Shown here: positions 26,688-35,967 of the stretch, one piece after another
Numbering within the stretch: position 1 is the stretch's first letter
Layout of the letters: the number at the start of each line of letters is the position of its first letter
NCBI GenBank assembly: GCA_003247575.1
Contig: QJZC01000033.1
Span: forward strand, 1 to 64,000
DNA from: Pseudomonadota bacterium
GTDB lineage: Bacteria; Myxococcota_A; UBA9160; SZUA-336
Length of the DNA: 64,000 nucleotides
Direction of reading: 5' to 3'
Program-made: the position numbers and the translations under genes
Notes under the pieces: generated by a model
Database searches by the model: none
Told to the model about the DNA's origin: nothing
The model's input: only the letters and a program-made list of their open reading frames with translations

Positions 26688-27697
26688 TTAGACAGGCCTT
26701 GCTCCCCCGTACACTGCTGCTCGCCCTGTTGGTCACGTGCCCCGGCGCCCTGACCGCCGCTCCGGAACGCGCTAGCGCCGAGGTGATCGACGGAGTCGCG
26801 GCCGTCGTCGACAACGACGTCATCCTGCTCTCCGAAGTAGACGGCGCGGCCAGCGCGATCCTCTCGAGAATCGCCGCGGAGCAGGGGACGACCGAGCTTC
26901 CAGCCGAGCTGATCCAACAGGTCCGCAAGCAGGCCGTCCAGCAGCTCATCGAAGTGCGCCTGATGCGAAAATATGCCGAAAGAGTAAACTTGGACGTCAC
27001 GCCGGAAGAGATCGACGAGACGGTCGCCGGAATCGCCTCGGACGAAGGGATCACACCCGACGACATCTACGCCGCAGCCGCACAACAGGGCCTCGACCGG
27101 AAAGCGTACCGCGAGGAGCTCGGAAACCAGATTACCCAGATGAAGGTGATGTCGGGCGCCGTCCGGAGCCGCATCGAGATCAGCGACGAAGAGATCGAAG
27201 CGCTCTTCAAGGAGCGCTACCGGGACATTAAGCCCGGCGTGCGCGCTCGGGTCAGGCAGATCTTCATCCCCTGGCCAGAGCCCGAAGAGAACATCACGCG
27301 CGATCAGGTACGCGAGCTGGCCGGCGAGGTGCGGAGCCGAGCCATCGAAACCGGCGAGTTCGCCGCATTGGCCCAACGTTTCTCGCGCGCGCCCTCTGCA
27401 GCCAGCGGGGGTCTCACGACCTTCCGCGAAGGCGAGGTCTCGGCTGACGTTGCGCGCTGGGTCTTCGAGCCCGAGCCCGGCTCGATCAGTCCGGTGATCG
27501 AGAACGCCGCAGGAGTGAGCCTGTTCCAGGTGATCGGGCGCTTCGACCCCTCGGAAGTACAGCTCGCGGACGTCGAAGAGGGACTGCGCGCCGAGCTCCG
27601 CGATCGACGCATGGAGCCCGAGTTCAATCGCTGGATGGAGGATCAGCGCAAGCAGTTCTACATCCAGATCGTCTCGCCCGAGCTCAAGCTCGAGTGA
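26684..27697 (+). CDS. surA: Periplasmic chaperone/prolyl isomerase SurA
   Basis: A 337-residue exported protein: signal peptide (residues 1-30, LLLALLVTCPGALTAA), SurA N-terminal domain (VVDNDVILLSEVD, then QQLIEVRLMRKYAE), and one parvulin domain (RVRQIFIPWP, SGGLTTFREGEVS, GVSLFQVIGRF). It is shorter than the two-parvulin enterobacterial SurA but typical for this branch. Gene order surA-pdxA is conserved in many Gram-negatives, which supports the name. The stop overlaps pdxA by GTGA. Confidence 0.9.
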   Translation: MIRQALLPRTLLLALLVTCPGALTAAPERASAEVIDGVAAVVDNDVILLSEVDGAASAILSRIAAEQGTTELPAELIQQVRKQAVQQLIEVRLMRKYAERVNLDVTPEEIDETVAGIASDEGITPDDIYAAAAQQGLDRKAYREELGNQITQMKVMSGAVRSRIEISDEEIEALFKERYRDIKPGVRARVRQIFIPWPEPEENITRDQVRELAGEVRSRAIETGEFAALAQRFSRAPSAASGGLTTFREGEVSADVARWVFEPEPGSISPVIENAAGVSLFQVIGRFDPSEVQLADVEEGLRAELRDRRMEPEFNRWMEDQRKQFYIQIVSPELKLE

Positions 27698-28704
27698 TTG
27701 GCTCCGGAGACGTCCGCCTAGCGCTGACCGTCGGCGACCCAGCCGGGATTGGACCGGAGATCATCGCCGCCTGCTTGCGCAGCCTGCCCCGAGGCGTCTG
27801 CGAGATCCAAGTGTACGGAGATCTCGGAGCGTTGGAGCGCGCGGGGGGATGGTCGCCCGAAGGGACGCGAGGTGTCGAGCTGCGCGCATTCGACACGGCC
27901 AGCGCCGAGGTCGTCCCCGGACGGCCGGACCCGAAGGCAGCGGCCGGGGTGGTCGCAGCGATCGAGCAGGCAACTCGGGCTTGTCTGCGCGGCGAGGTCG
28001 ACGCCATCGTGACGGGTCCACTCTCGAAGGAGGTGCTCGGCGCAGGGGGCTACACCTACCCCGGCCACACGGAGCTCTTGGCAGAGCTCTGCGGTGCATC
28101 GGATCCCATCATGTTGCTGACTGGAGGCGAGCTCCGGGTCGTCCCGGCTACGATCCACTGTCCACTCCGCGAGGTTCCGGAAAGGCTGAGCCGCATCGAC
28201 CTCTCGCGTCTCCTCGAGAAACTGACTTCCGAACTCAGCCGCTGCTTCGCGCTCGAGCGGCCGCGCATCGCGGTCTGCGGACTCAATCCGCACGCCAGCG
28301 ACGGTGGGCGCTTCGGCGACGAAGAGCAACGCTTCATCCAGCCGGCTGTCGAGTTGGCGCGCGAACGGGGTGTCGCAGTCTCCGGACCGCTCTCTGCCGA
28401 CAGTCTGTTCGCACGCGCGGTGGCAGGCGAGTTCGACGCGGTCGTCGGCATGTACCACGATCAGGTGCTCGGGCCGCTGAAGCTCCACGCATTCGGGCGC
28501 GCAGTGAACGTGACCTTGGGCCTGCCAATCCTGCGCACGAGCGTGGACCACGGCACCGCGTTCGAGCTAGCGGGCAAGGGCGTGGCGGAGTCCAGCTCGA
28601 TGCTCGCCGCCATCAGCCTGGCCGTACAGATCGCGCGGCAGGGCGCGAGCGGGCGGAGCTCCAGCGGGGCGCAGCACACGATCGAGCGGCGCGACGAAGC
28701 ATGA
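27694..28704 (+). CDS. pdxA: 4-hydroxythreonine-4-phosphate dehydrogenase
   Basis: A 336-residue PdxA of the DXP-dependent pyridoxal phosphate pathway. The N-terminal [13 protein letters not shown], the metal-binding His in [29 protein letters not shown], and the C-terminal [20 protein letters not shown] are all intact. The start is GTG 27694, overlapping the surA stop. Its own stop overlaps the uvrA start. Length and motifs are normal. Confidence 0.96.
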   Translation: MIGSGDVRLALTVGDPAGIGPEIIAACLRSLPRGVCEIQVYGDLGALERAGGWSPEGTRGVELRAFDTASAEVVPGRPDPKAAAGVVAAIEQATRACLRGEVDAIVTGPLSKEVLGAGGYTYPGHTELLAELCGASDPIMLLTGGELRVVPATIHCPLREVPERLSRIDLSRLLEKLTSELSRCFALERPRIAVCGLNPHASDGGRFGDEEQRFIQPAVELARERGVAVSGPLSADSLFARAVAGEFDAVVGMYHDQVLGPLKLHAFGRAVNVTLGLPILRTSVDHGTAFELAGKGVAESSSMLAAISLAVQIARQGASGRSSSGAQHTIERRDEA

Positions 28705-31556
28705 GTCCACATCCGAGCGACCTCATCGTGCGCGGAGCGCGCGAGCACAATCTCAAATCGATCGACGTCACGATTCCGCGCGATCGACTGGTCGTGATCA
28801 CGGGACTTTCTGGCTCAGGCAAGTCGTCGCTGGCTTTCGACACGATCTATGCGGAGGGCCAGCGCCGCTACGTGGAGAGCCTATCGACCTACGCGCGGCA
28901 GTTTCTCGAGCAGATGGGAAAGCCCGACGTCGACTCGATCGACGGACTGTCACCCGCGATCTCGATCGAGCAGAAGACGACGACCCGGAATCCCCGCTCG
29001 ACCGTGGGAACGGTTACCGAGATCTACGACTATCTACGCCTTCTGTATGCCCGCGTCGGAACGGCACACTGCATCCGCTGCGACAGGCCCATCGCTGCAC
29101 AGACGATCCCACAGATGATCTCGAGTCTGCAGGCTCTACCCGTCGGGACCCGCCTGCAGGTGCTCTCGCCGATCGTGCGCGACCGCAAGGGCGAGCACCG
29201 CAAGGAGCTCGAGGAGTATGCGCGGCAGGGGTTCGTGCGGGCGCGCATCGACGGCGAGCTCTGCGAGCTCGACTCGATGCCGAAGCTGGCACGCACCAAG
29301 CGACATACGATCGAGCTCGTCGTCGACCGCCTGGTGTGGCGAGACGACGTCACGGCTCGTCTCGCGGAGTCGCTCGAGACCGCGCTCCGAACGTGTGGAG
29401 GCTACGCGACGGTCGACATCGGCCCCGGCGAGCGTGAGATCCTGTTCTCGGAGCTCGCAGCTTGTATCGACTGTGGCGAGAGCTATCCCGAGATCACCCC
29501 GCGCATGTTCTCGTTCAACAACCCGCACGGTGCGTGCCAGGAGTGTGGTGGGCTGGGTACGCGCGACTACTTCTCGCCGGAGCTCATGATCCCCGATCCA
29601 TCACTGTCGCTACGCGACGGTGCCATCCTGCCGCTACGCGCACGGGGACGCGCGGCGCGCTTCTACCAGTACCTGCTCGAGGCGGTCGCGGAGCATCTGG
29701 GCTTCGACCTCGACACGCCCTGGCGAGAGCTGCCCACGGAGCTTCAGAAGCAAATCCTGCATGGCACGGGCGAAGATCTCTCCTTTCGCTTCGGAGCGCG
29801 CAAGCGCCGCACCTTTTCAAGGGTCTGGAACGGGGTCATCGAGTATCTCGATCGGCGCTACCACGAGGCGGACGAGGACCGCGTGCGTGAGGATCTCGGC
29901 CGCTTCATGCGCATGGCCGAATGTCCCGTCTGCGAGGGCGCGCGTCTGCGCGAAGAAGCGCGCGCGGTGCGGGTCGCGGGCACCCGGCTCCACGAGATCA
30001 CGTCCCGCAGCATCAAGCACGCGCTCGAGTTCTTCGAGAACATCGAGCTGTCCTCTCAGGAGCGCGCGATCGCCGATCGGATCCTGCGCGAGATCAGGCA
30101 GAGACTCCGCTTTCTCTGCAACGTCGGGCTCGACTATCTATCCCTGGATCGGCGTGCTGCCACGCTTTCTGGTGGAGAGGGACAGCGGATTCGGCTGGCC
30201 ACCCAGGTGGGCGCCTCACTCGTGGGCGTGCTGTACATCCTCGATGAGCCCTCGATCGGCCTGCATCCGCGGGACCATCTGCGGCTGCTCGAGACACTGC
30301 TCTCGCTGCGCGATCTGGGGAACACGGTGCTGGTTGTCGAGCACGACGAGGTCACCATGCGCGCGGCGGATCAGCTGATCGATCTGGGCCCTGGTGCGGG
30401 GCGTCACGGTGGAGAGATCGTCGCGCAGGGAACACCTGCCGAGGTCGCGCAGAATCCAAATTCTCTCACCGGCGCCTTCCTGTCGGGTCGTCGCGCGATC
30501 GCGACCCCCAAGCGACGGCGCAAGGGGAGCGCGCGCTATCTGGCGATCGAGGGAGCGTGCGAGAACAACCTCAGGAACCTGGACGTACGCATTCCACTGG
30601 GGCTCCTGACGGTGGTCACTGGCGTCTCCGGAAGCGGCAAGTCCACCCTCGTCAACGATACCTTGTTCAGAGCGCTCGCCCGCTCGCTGCACGATTCGAA
30701 GGAGCTCCCTGGAAAGCACCGGCGGGTGAAGGGAATGGACTCGATCGACAAGATCATCGACGTGAACCAGCAGCCGATCGGCCGCACGAGTCGGTCGAAC
30801 CCCGCGACCTACACCGGCATCTTCACGCCGATTCGTGAGCTGTTCGCCCAGCTCCCCGAGAGCCGTGCGCGCGGATACACGGCCGGACGCTTCAGCTTCA
30901 ACGTCAAAGGAGGTCGCTGCGAGGCTTGTCAGGGCGATGGCATCCTGCGGATCGAGATGCACTTTCTGCCCGACGTGTTCGTCACCTGCGAGGAATGCCA
31001 GGGACAGCGCTACAATCCCCAGACCTTGGAGCTGCGCTTCAAGGGACGCTCGATTGCGGACATCCTCGCGCTCACCGTAGACGAAGCACTCGAGGTGCTC
31101 GAGAACATACCGGCCGTTCGGCGCGGCCTGCAGACTCTTGGCGAGGTAGGGCTCGGGTACGTTCAGCTGGGGCAGGCGGCGCCGACCCTGTCTGGTGGTG
31201 AAGCGCAGCGCATCAAGCTCGCGAAGGAGCTCTCGAAGCGTTCCACCGGACGCACCCTGTACATCCTCGATGAACCCACGACCGGTCTACACTTTGCAGA
31301 CGTCGAGCGGCTGCTGGACGTAGTGGGCCGCCTCGTCGATCGCGGAAATACGGTCGTGGTGATCGAGCACAATCTGGACGTGATCAAGACTGCGGACCAC
31401 ATCATCGATCTCGGTCCCGAAGGCGGCGACGGCGGGGGCCGCATCGTGGCCGAAGGCACACCCGAGGTCGTCGCACAGGTTGCGGCCTCACATACGGGCC
31501 GGGCGCTACGAGAGGTGCTCGGCGCCAGAGCTGCTCGAGCACTGCATTCAGCCTAG
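28701..31556 (+). CDS. uvrA: Excinuclease ABC subunit A
   Basis: A 951-residue UvrA that recognises damaged DNA with UvrB. It carries two ABC ATPase units: Walker [15 protein letters not shown] and [14 protein letters not shown], signatures [14 protein letters not shown] and [14 protein letters not shown]. Zinc sites include CIDCGESYP with CQECGG, and CEACQGDG with CEECQG. ATG 28701 overlaps the pdxA stop (ATGA). No domain is missing. It is not preceded by an obvious separate promoter, which places a DNA-repair gene at the end of a periplasmic-folding and vitamin B6 operon. Confidence 0.98.
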   Translation: MSPHPSDLIVRGAREHNLKSIDVTIPRDRLVVITGLSGSGKSSLAFDTIYAEGQRRYVESLSTYARQFLEQMGKPDVDSIDGLSPAISIEQKTTTRNPRSTVGTVTEIYDYLRLLYARVGTAHCIRCDRPIAAQTIPQMISSLQALPVGTRLQVLSPIVRDRKGEHRKELEEYARQGFVRARIDGELCELDSMPKLARTKRHTIELVVDRLVWRDDVTARLAESLETALRTCGGYATVDIGPGEREILFSELAACIDCGESYPEITPRMFSFNNPHGACQECGGLGTRDYFSPELMIPDPSLSLRDGAILPLRARGRAARFYQYLLEAVAEHLGFDLDTPWRELPTELQKQILHGTGEDLSFRFGARKRRTFSRVWNGVIEYLDRRYHEADEDRVREDLGRFMRMAECPVCEGARLREEARAVRVAGTRLHEITSRSIKHALEFFENIELSSQERAIADRILREIRQRLRFLCNVGLDYLSLDRRAATLSGGEGQRIRLATQVGASLVGVLYILDEPSIGLHPRDHLRLLETLLSLRDLGNTVLVVEHDEVTMRAADQLIDLGPGAGRHGGEIVAQGTPAEVAQNPNSLTGAFLSGRRAIATPKRRRKGSARYLAIEGACENNLRNLDVRIPLGLLTVVTGVSGSGKSTLVNDTLFRALARSLHDSKELPGKHRRVKGMDSIDKIIDVNQQPIGRTSRSNPATYTGIFTPIRELFAQLPESRARGYTAGRFSFNVKGGRCEACQGDGILRIEMHFLPDVFVTCEECQGQRYNPQTLELRFKGRSIADILALTVDEALEVLENIPAVRRGLQTLGEVGLGYVQLGQAAPTLSGGEAQRIKLAKELSKRSTGRTLYILDEPTTGLHFADVERLLDVVGRLVDRGNTVVVIEHNLDVIKTADHIIDLGPEGGDGGGRIVAEGTPEVVAQVAASHTGRALREVLGARAARALHSA

Positions 31557-31565
31557 GGTTCCCCC

Positions 31566-32441
31566 ATGCCGGACTATCGCCCACCCAAGCACGACCGTGA
31601 TCCCGACCTCGAGACTCCTGTCCTGACACCGGGACTCGCGATCTGGCTCACGTTGTCGGGCGCGTTCTTCTCCTGGTTCGTGGCGATGCTGCTGGCCGCA
31701 ATCCAGCCGGACCACCCTCCTCCGGCCGTACTCGGAATCGGCATGCTCGTGGGCTTTGGCGCCGCGTTCGCGCTGGCCCGGCCCTTCATCGAGGACCCGC
31801 CGGGGCAGGCGCTCGGGTTCGTTCGGGCACCTTTGCACACCTGGGCGGCGGCACTCCTGCTGATTCCATCGATCCTGGTGCTGAGCGAACTGGAGAATGT
31901 CGTGGCGACGGCGTTCCCGCGACCGGAGCTGCCCGCGCTACCCCCGCCCCCGGAAGGCGAGCTTCTGCGACTAGCGCAGCTGGGAATCGTGCTCGTGATC
32001 GTCGACCCCTTGGTCTCGGAGCTCTTCCTGCGCGGGCTGATACAGCCACGCATGGAGCCCCACTGGGGTTCGAGGGGCGCCGTCCTCGGGGTAGCAATGC
32101 TCACTACGCTAGCGAGCGTGCCGTTCATCATCTATCCGGGCCAACTGGTCCTCGCCTTCGGGGTCGCGCTGCTGCTGAGCTTGCTGCGTCGGGCTGCCGG
32201 CTCGATTCTGCCGGGACTCCTGCTCTCCATGGGCTATGGCACCCTGCAGATCCTGGCTTCTCGCGAGCTCTTCGGGATCGAGGGATTCGACCGCGGCGAG
32301 AACACCCACACGCCGCTATCCGTGCTGACCGTTCCGGCAATGTTGATGGGAATCGCTCTGGCACTCTGCCGCAAGCCGGCTCGGTCCGCGATCGAAGCCG
32401 GCGACGGGTGCTCGGACACTTCCGACTTCCGAGAACACTAG
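31566..32441 (+). CDS. CPBP-family (CAAX-like) membrane protein with altered active-site motifs
   Basis: A 291-residue protein with about seven hydrophobic segments. The region LVSELFLRGLI (150-159) lines up with the EExxxR motif of CPBP intramembrane metalloproteases, but the first Glu is Ser151. The later FxxxH and HxxxN motifs are not seen: the equivalent helices read VPFIIYP and LLLSMGYG without His. It is therefore probably not an active protease of the standard type. It starts nine bases after uvrA. Confidence 0.7.
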   Translation: MPDYRPPKHDRDPDLETPVLTPGLAIWLTLSGAFFSWFVAMLLAAIQPDHPPPAVLGIGMLVGFGAAFALARPFIEDPPGQALGFVRAPLHTWAAALLLIPSILVLSELENVVATAFPRPELPALPPPPEGELLRLAQLGIVLVIVDPLVSELFLRGLIQPRMEPHWGSRGAVLGVAMLTTLASVPFIIYPGQLVLAFGVALLLSLLRRAAGSILPGLLLSMGYGTLQILASRELFGIEGFDRGENTHTPLSVLTVPAMLMGIALALCRKPARSAIEAGDGCSDTSDFREH

Positions 32442-32469
32442 CGAGCGCGTACCCCCGACGGCGCCCCGG

Positions 32470-34383
32470 ATGCGCGCTTCACGGGAATTGGGGTTTGGAT
32501 CCCTGCTCGGCAGCTGGTTACCCTGTTCGAATCCGGCCACCCCACCCCTCGACGAGCGATCTCCTCTGAAGATTCTCCTGCTGAATGGGAACCGACTCGC
32601 GAACGCGTTTCGACAGCTCGGACATCGCGTCGCCACGTTTCGACAGGAACAGTGCGCGCGCTTCGGGCACGGAGCGTTGCGCCAGTACAGCCTGCGGAAC
32701 GCACTCGCGCACGCGGGGTTCACCCCGGACCTGATCGTGGTCGAGCTCTTCGGCCCGCGTTGGTTCCTGCGCGGCATCGAGCGCTGTGACGTCCCGCTCG
32801 CCGCGGTGGTGTACGACTCGGCGTTGAATCACTTCTGGTTGCGCGACTATCTTCGGCTCTTCGACCATGTCTTCGTAGATTTTTCGGAGTCCGTAGAAGA
32901 GCTCGCACGCTGCGGCATACACGCTCACTGGGCACCGTACTCGATCGAGGCAGCCGACTTTCCAGCACGCAGCTTGGAGAAGAACTGCGACATCGCCTTC
33001 GTAGGCACGACCGATCAACGCCCGCGACGCGTGGCATTGCTCGACTTCCTGCGAGCACACTTCGAGGTCAGGGCCGTTGGTGGACACGTACCGAGCCAGC
33101 TCGTACCCGGCAATCGGATCGTCGATGAGTACGCAAAGGCGCGCATCGTCATCAACGAGACCTTGGTCGAAGGACTGAACTTCCGCGTCTTCGAGGCGCT
33201 CGCTTCGGGATCGCTCTTGCTCACCGAAGCGACCCCACGAGATCTTCCGCGCCTGTTTCGTCCCGGAGTTCATCTGGCAACGTACACCCCGAGAAACCTG
33301 CTGGAGCGCGTGCGCCACTATCTGAATCAGAGCGGAGAGCGCGAGACCATCGCTGCTGCGGGGCGTCGCCTCGTCCTCGAGCGCCACACTCGCGTGCACC
33401 GCGCAGCACAGCTGCTGGACGTGATCCAGCACGAGTGGCGTGCTCCGCGCCACTCGTGCCAGGACTCGAAATCGAGCATGCACGATTCCCAGACGAGTGC
33501 GACAAGGATCGAGTCCAGTAGCATGCCTCTGGCACGGAACGTGCGCTTACGCCGGCTCGAGGCTGCGCGGGCTCAGTTCTTCTTCTCGCGACGGTGGCCC
33601 CAGCTCGGTGCAGGACACGACCGACGGACGCGTCGTGCACTCGAACTCGCCAGCCATTGGAACACTTCGGACGTCCACGTGGACAGTGTCTGGGTGCGGG
33701 GCGTCTTACGGGCGGAGGAGGGGCGCTGGAGCGAGGCGCTCCACGATCTGGCCTCGGTGGCCGAGCGCCGGCCACGGGAGATACTCGTCTGCTGGCAGCT
33801 CGCGCTCGTCGAGATCGAGACGGGCAATCTGGGCGGAGCTCGGCGGGCGTTGGCGCGCGGGCTCGAAAGATTGCCGTCAGCGCATGCGCCAGGGTCCGCC
33901 CGACTCTGTGATGCACTCAGCTCGTGTTCCATCGGGCCGGATCTCTTTCTGGCACTCGGGGAGTTACTGGCACTCCAGCGTAGACCGGTCGAACGCAATG
34001 CGGTCCTACCCCGATCCTCGACACTACCTTGGGCGCCCGTCGAGTTCCTCTACCGGTCCATCGGTGAGGAGAGCGCTCGCGCGCCCTTGCGGATTGCGGA
34101 GTGGCACGCGGACCTCGGCGACCCCGCCACCGCGCTCCTGGTCCACGAGGGGCTCGTCGCACGAGGCCTGACCACACCGCGCAGCTCGCTGCACATGGGG
34201 ATTCAGGCGCTCGCTTGCTTCAGACGAGAGCTCGGATTGGACCTACTCGGTCGCGCCCTCAAGGAAGAGCCGGAGCTGGCCTCAGAGCTGCAGCAGATCG
34301 ACCTGAGCGCGAACGAGCTTCGCTCGATCCGACCCCCGCGAACAGAAACAGACGGCTCGGACCCTCACGCGTATAGCGAATGA
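32470..34383 (+). CDS. CgeB-type glycosyltransferase with C-terminal helical-repeat region
   Basis: Up to 637 residues. From about residue 34 (LKILLLNGNRLANAF) to 330 it resembles the CgeB/DUF3880 group of GT-B glycosyltransferases: HVFVDFSESVEEL, DIAFVGTTDQRPRRVALL, and RIVINETLVEGLNFRVFEALASGSLLLTE, the sugar-nucleotide site region. Residues about 370-620 are helical and TPR-like (VRGVLRAEEGRWSEALHDL). ATG 32470 is the only strong start codon, but the first ~33 residues overlap a tRNA-like fragment, and the true start may be a rarer codon nearer 32569. A terminator-like hairpin overlaps the stop. Confidence 0.75.
   Translation: MRASRELGFGSLLGSWLPCSNPATPPLDERSPLKILLLNGNRLANAFRQLGHRVATFRQEQCARFGHGALRQYSLRNALAHAGFTPDLIVVELFGPRWFLRGIERCDVPLAAVVYDSALNHFWLRDYLRLFDHVFVDFSESVEELARCGIHAHWAPYSIEAADFPARSLEKNCDIAFVGTTDQRPRRVALLDFLRAHFEVRAVGGHVPSQLVPGNRIVDEYAKARIVINETLVEGLNFRVFEALASGSLLLTEATPRDLPRLFRPGVHLATYTPRNLLERVRHYLNQSGERETIAAAGRRLVLERHTRVHRAAQLLDVIQHEWRAPRHSCQDSKSSMHDSQTSATRIESSSMPLARNVRLRRLEAARAQFFFSRRWPQLGAGHDRRTRRALELASHWNTSDVHVDSVWVRGVLRAEEGRWSEALHDLASVAERRPREILVCWQLALVEIETGNLGGARRALARGLERLPSAHAPGSARLCDALSSCSIGPDLFLALGELLALQRRPVERNAVLPRSSTLPWAPVEFLYRSIGEESARAPLRIAEWHADLGDPATALLVHEGLVARGLTTPRSSLHMGIQALACFRRELGLDLLGRALKEEPELASELQQIDLSANELRSIRPPRTETDGSDPHAYSE
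32489..32544 (+). other. Truncated tRNA-like sequence (glutamine-tRNA-like ends)
   Basis: The 5' segment TGGGGTT (32489-32495) pairs at six of seven positions with CACCCCA (32538-32544), and a T-loop-like GTTCGAATCC precedes the latter. The whole is only 56 bases, too short for a tRNA, and the T-stem does not pair well. It resembles a tRNA that has lost its middle. A chance match in GC-rich coding DNA cannot be excluded. Confidence 0.3.
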
Positions 34384-34393
34384 GGGTCCGAGC
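34355..34393. terminator. Hairpin overlapping the glycosyltransferase stop, between convergent genes
   Basis: A perfect 13-bp stem (GCTCGGACCCTCA, 34355-34367, with its complement at 34381-34393) closes a 13-base loop. The stop codon lies in the right arm. It separates the rightward glycosyltransferase from the leftward aldehyde dehydrogenase that ends at 34415. There is no long T-run on either strand. Confidence 0.55.
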
Positions 34394-34414
34394 GTTCCGC
34401 TACTCCCGGTTCGG

Positions 34415-35839
34415 CTATTCCCAGCCCGTAACGGCCTTCACCTCGAGGAACTCCTCGAAGCCGAATCGACCCCACTCGCGACCGTTTCCAGACTGCTTGT
34501 AGCCGCCGAACGGCCCGGTGAAGTCAGGCCCAGAGCCGTTTACGTGCACGTTGCCCGTGCGGAGGCGCCGTGCGACGGCGCGCGCGCGCTCGATGTTGGA
34601 AGACTGCACAGCGCCGGAGAGCCCATAGTCCGTATCGTTTGCGATCTCGATCGCCTCTTCCTCGGAAGCGTACGGCAGAATGGACAGCACCGGTCCGAAG
34701 ATCTCCTCGCGCGCGATCGTCATGTCGTTCTTCACGTTCGCGAACACCGTCGGCTTCACGAAGTAGCCACGGTCGAGGCCATCCGGCCGCCCGGTACCAC
34801 CGGCGACCAAGGTCGCGCCCTCGTCGATTCCCGCTTGGATCAGCCCTTGGATCTTGTTCCACTGGGCCTCGCTGACTGCAGGTCCGATCTTCACCCCTTC
34901 TCCGTGCGGTGGCCCGACGATGAAGTTCGGAACCGTCGCACGCGCGATCTCGACCACCTGCTCCTGCAGCGCCGAAGGAACCAGCATGCGCGTGGGTGCA
35001 TTGCAGGACTGGCCACAGTTCATGAAGCAGGAATTCAAGCCGCCAGGGATCGCCTTGGCGAGATCGGCATCATCGAGGACGATATTCGCGGACTTGCCGC
35101 CGAGCTCCTGAGTGACGCGCTTCACCGTGTCGGCTGCGGCTTTGGCTACCAGAATGCCTGCACGGGTAGACCCGGTGAACGAGACCATGTCGATCCCAGG
35201 GTGCGCCGAGAGTGCAGCTCCCACGCCCGGTCCGTCCCCATTCACCAGGTTGAACACGCCTGCGGGCACACCGGCTTCGTCCAGGATCTCGGCCAGGATC
35301 AGCGCGTTCAGAGGAGCGATCTCGCTCGGCTTGAGCACCATCGTACAGCCGGCGGCGAGCGCGGGGGCCACCTTGCACATGATCTGGTTCACCGGCCAGT
35401 TCCAGGGGGTGATCATGCCGCACACCCCGACCGGCTCGTGCAAGATCATGGTCTTGCCGACCTGCTCCTCGAACTTGTAGCTCTGTAGCACCTGCATGGT
35501 GATCGCAATGTGTCCCATCCCGGATGGGGTCTGGGCCCCTTGGGAGAACCAGGCGGGAGCTCCCATCTCGCTGGAGATGGCACTGGCGATGTCACCGGCG
35601 CGGCGTTGGTAGATTCCCATGATCGCTTGCAGCAGCTCGACCCGTTCCTTCACCGACGTGCGCGAGTAGGAGTCGAACGCCTTGCGTGCAGCAACCACGG
35701 CGGTGTCGACGTCCTTGGGTCCGCCGAGGGCGATCTTGCCGATGGATTCTTCGGTACTGGGATCGATCACGTCCAGGTGGCGCGATTCCGCGGGCTCCAC
35801 CCACGCACCATCGATGTAGAACTGGAGAGAGTGTTCCAT
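34415..35839 (-). CDS. Aldehyde dehydrogenase, NAD(P)-dependent
   Basis: A 474-residue ALDH-superfamily enzyme that oxidises an aldehyde to its acid. Landmarks are the cofactor site TPWNWPVNQI and LKPSEIAPLN, FTGSTRAG, the general-base Glu in QELGGKSANIV, the nucleophile Cys in NCGQSCNAPTR, and EEIFGPVLSI. All key residues are present. The ATG at 35839 is preceded by GGAGGA. It follows tldE by 128 bp on the same strand, so it could be co-transcribed or have its own promoter. The substrate is not known. Confidence 0.93.
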   Translation of the reverse strand: MEHSLQFYIDGAWVEPAESRHLDVIDPSTEESIGKIALGGPKDVDTAVVAARKAFDSYSRTSVKERVELLQAIMGIYQRRAGDIASAISSEMGAPAWFSQGAQTPSGMGHIAITMQVLQSYKFEEQVGKTMILHEPVGVCGMITPWNWPVNQIMCKVAPALAAGCTMVLKPSEIAPLNALILAEILDEAGVPAGVFNLVNGDGPGVGAALSAHPGIDMVSFTGSTRAGILVAKAAADTVKRVTQELGGKSANIVLDDADLAKAIPGGLNSCFMNCGQSCNAPTRMLVPSALQEQVVEIARATVPNFIVGPPHGEGVKIGPAVSEAQWNKIQGLIQAGIDEGATLVAGGTGRPDGLDRGYFVKPTVFANVKNDMTIAREEIFGPVLSILPYASEEEAIEIANDTDYGLSGAVQSSNIERARAVARRLRTGNVHVNGSGPDFTGPFGGYKQSGNGREWGRFGFEEFLEVKAVTGWE

Positions 35840-35967
35840 GTGTCCTCCGAGTCATCGGGCGCGCGGGATGCGGCGCCCGAGAAAAGCTATGCGAGTTCGG
35901 GCGGTCAGTATACCCCCCTGGCGCTGGGCCGGGTCAGCTGGCCGCTCGATCAGCGGGCCGCGGCCAA

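Noticed and set aside
32489..32544. Functional tRNA gene
   Set aside because: It is only 56 bases with poor T-stem pairing and no anticodon arm; kept only as a tRNA-like fragment.
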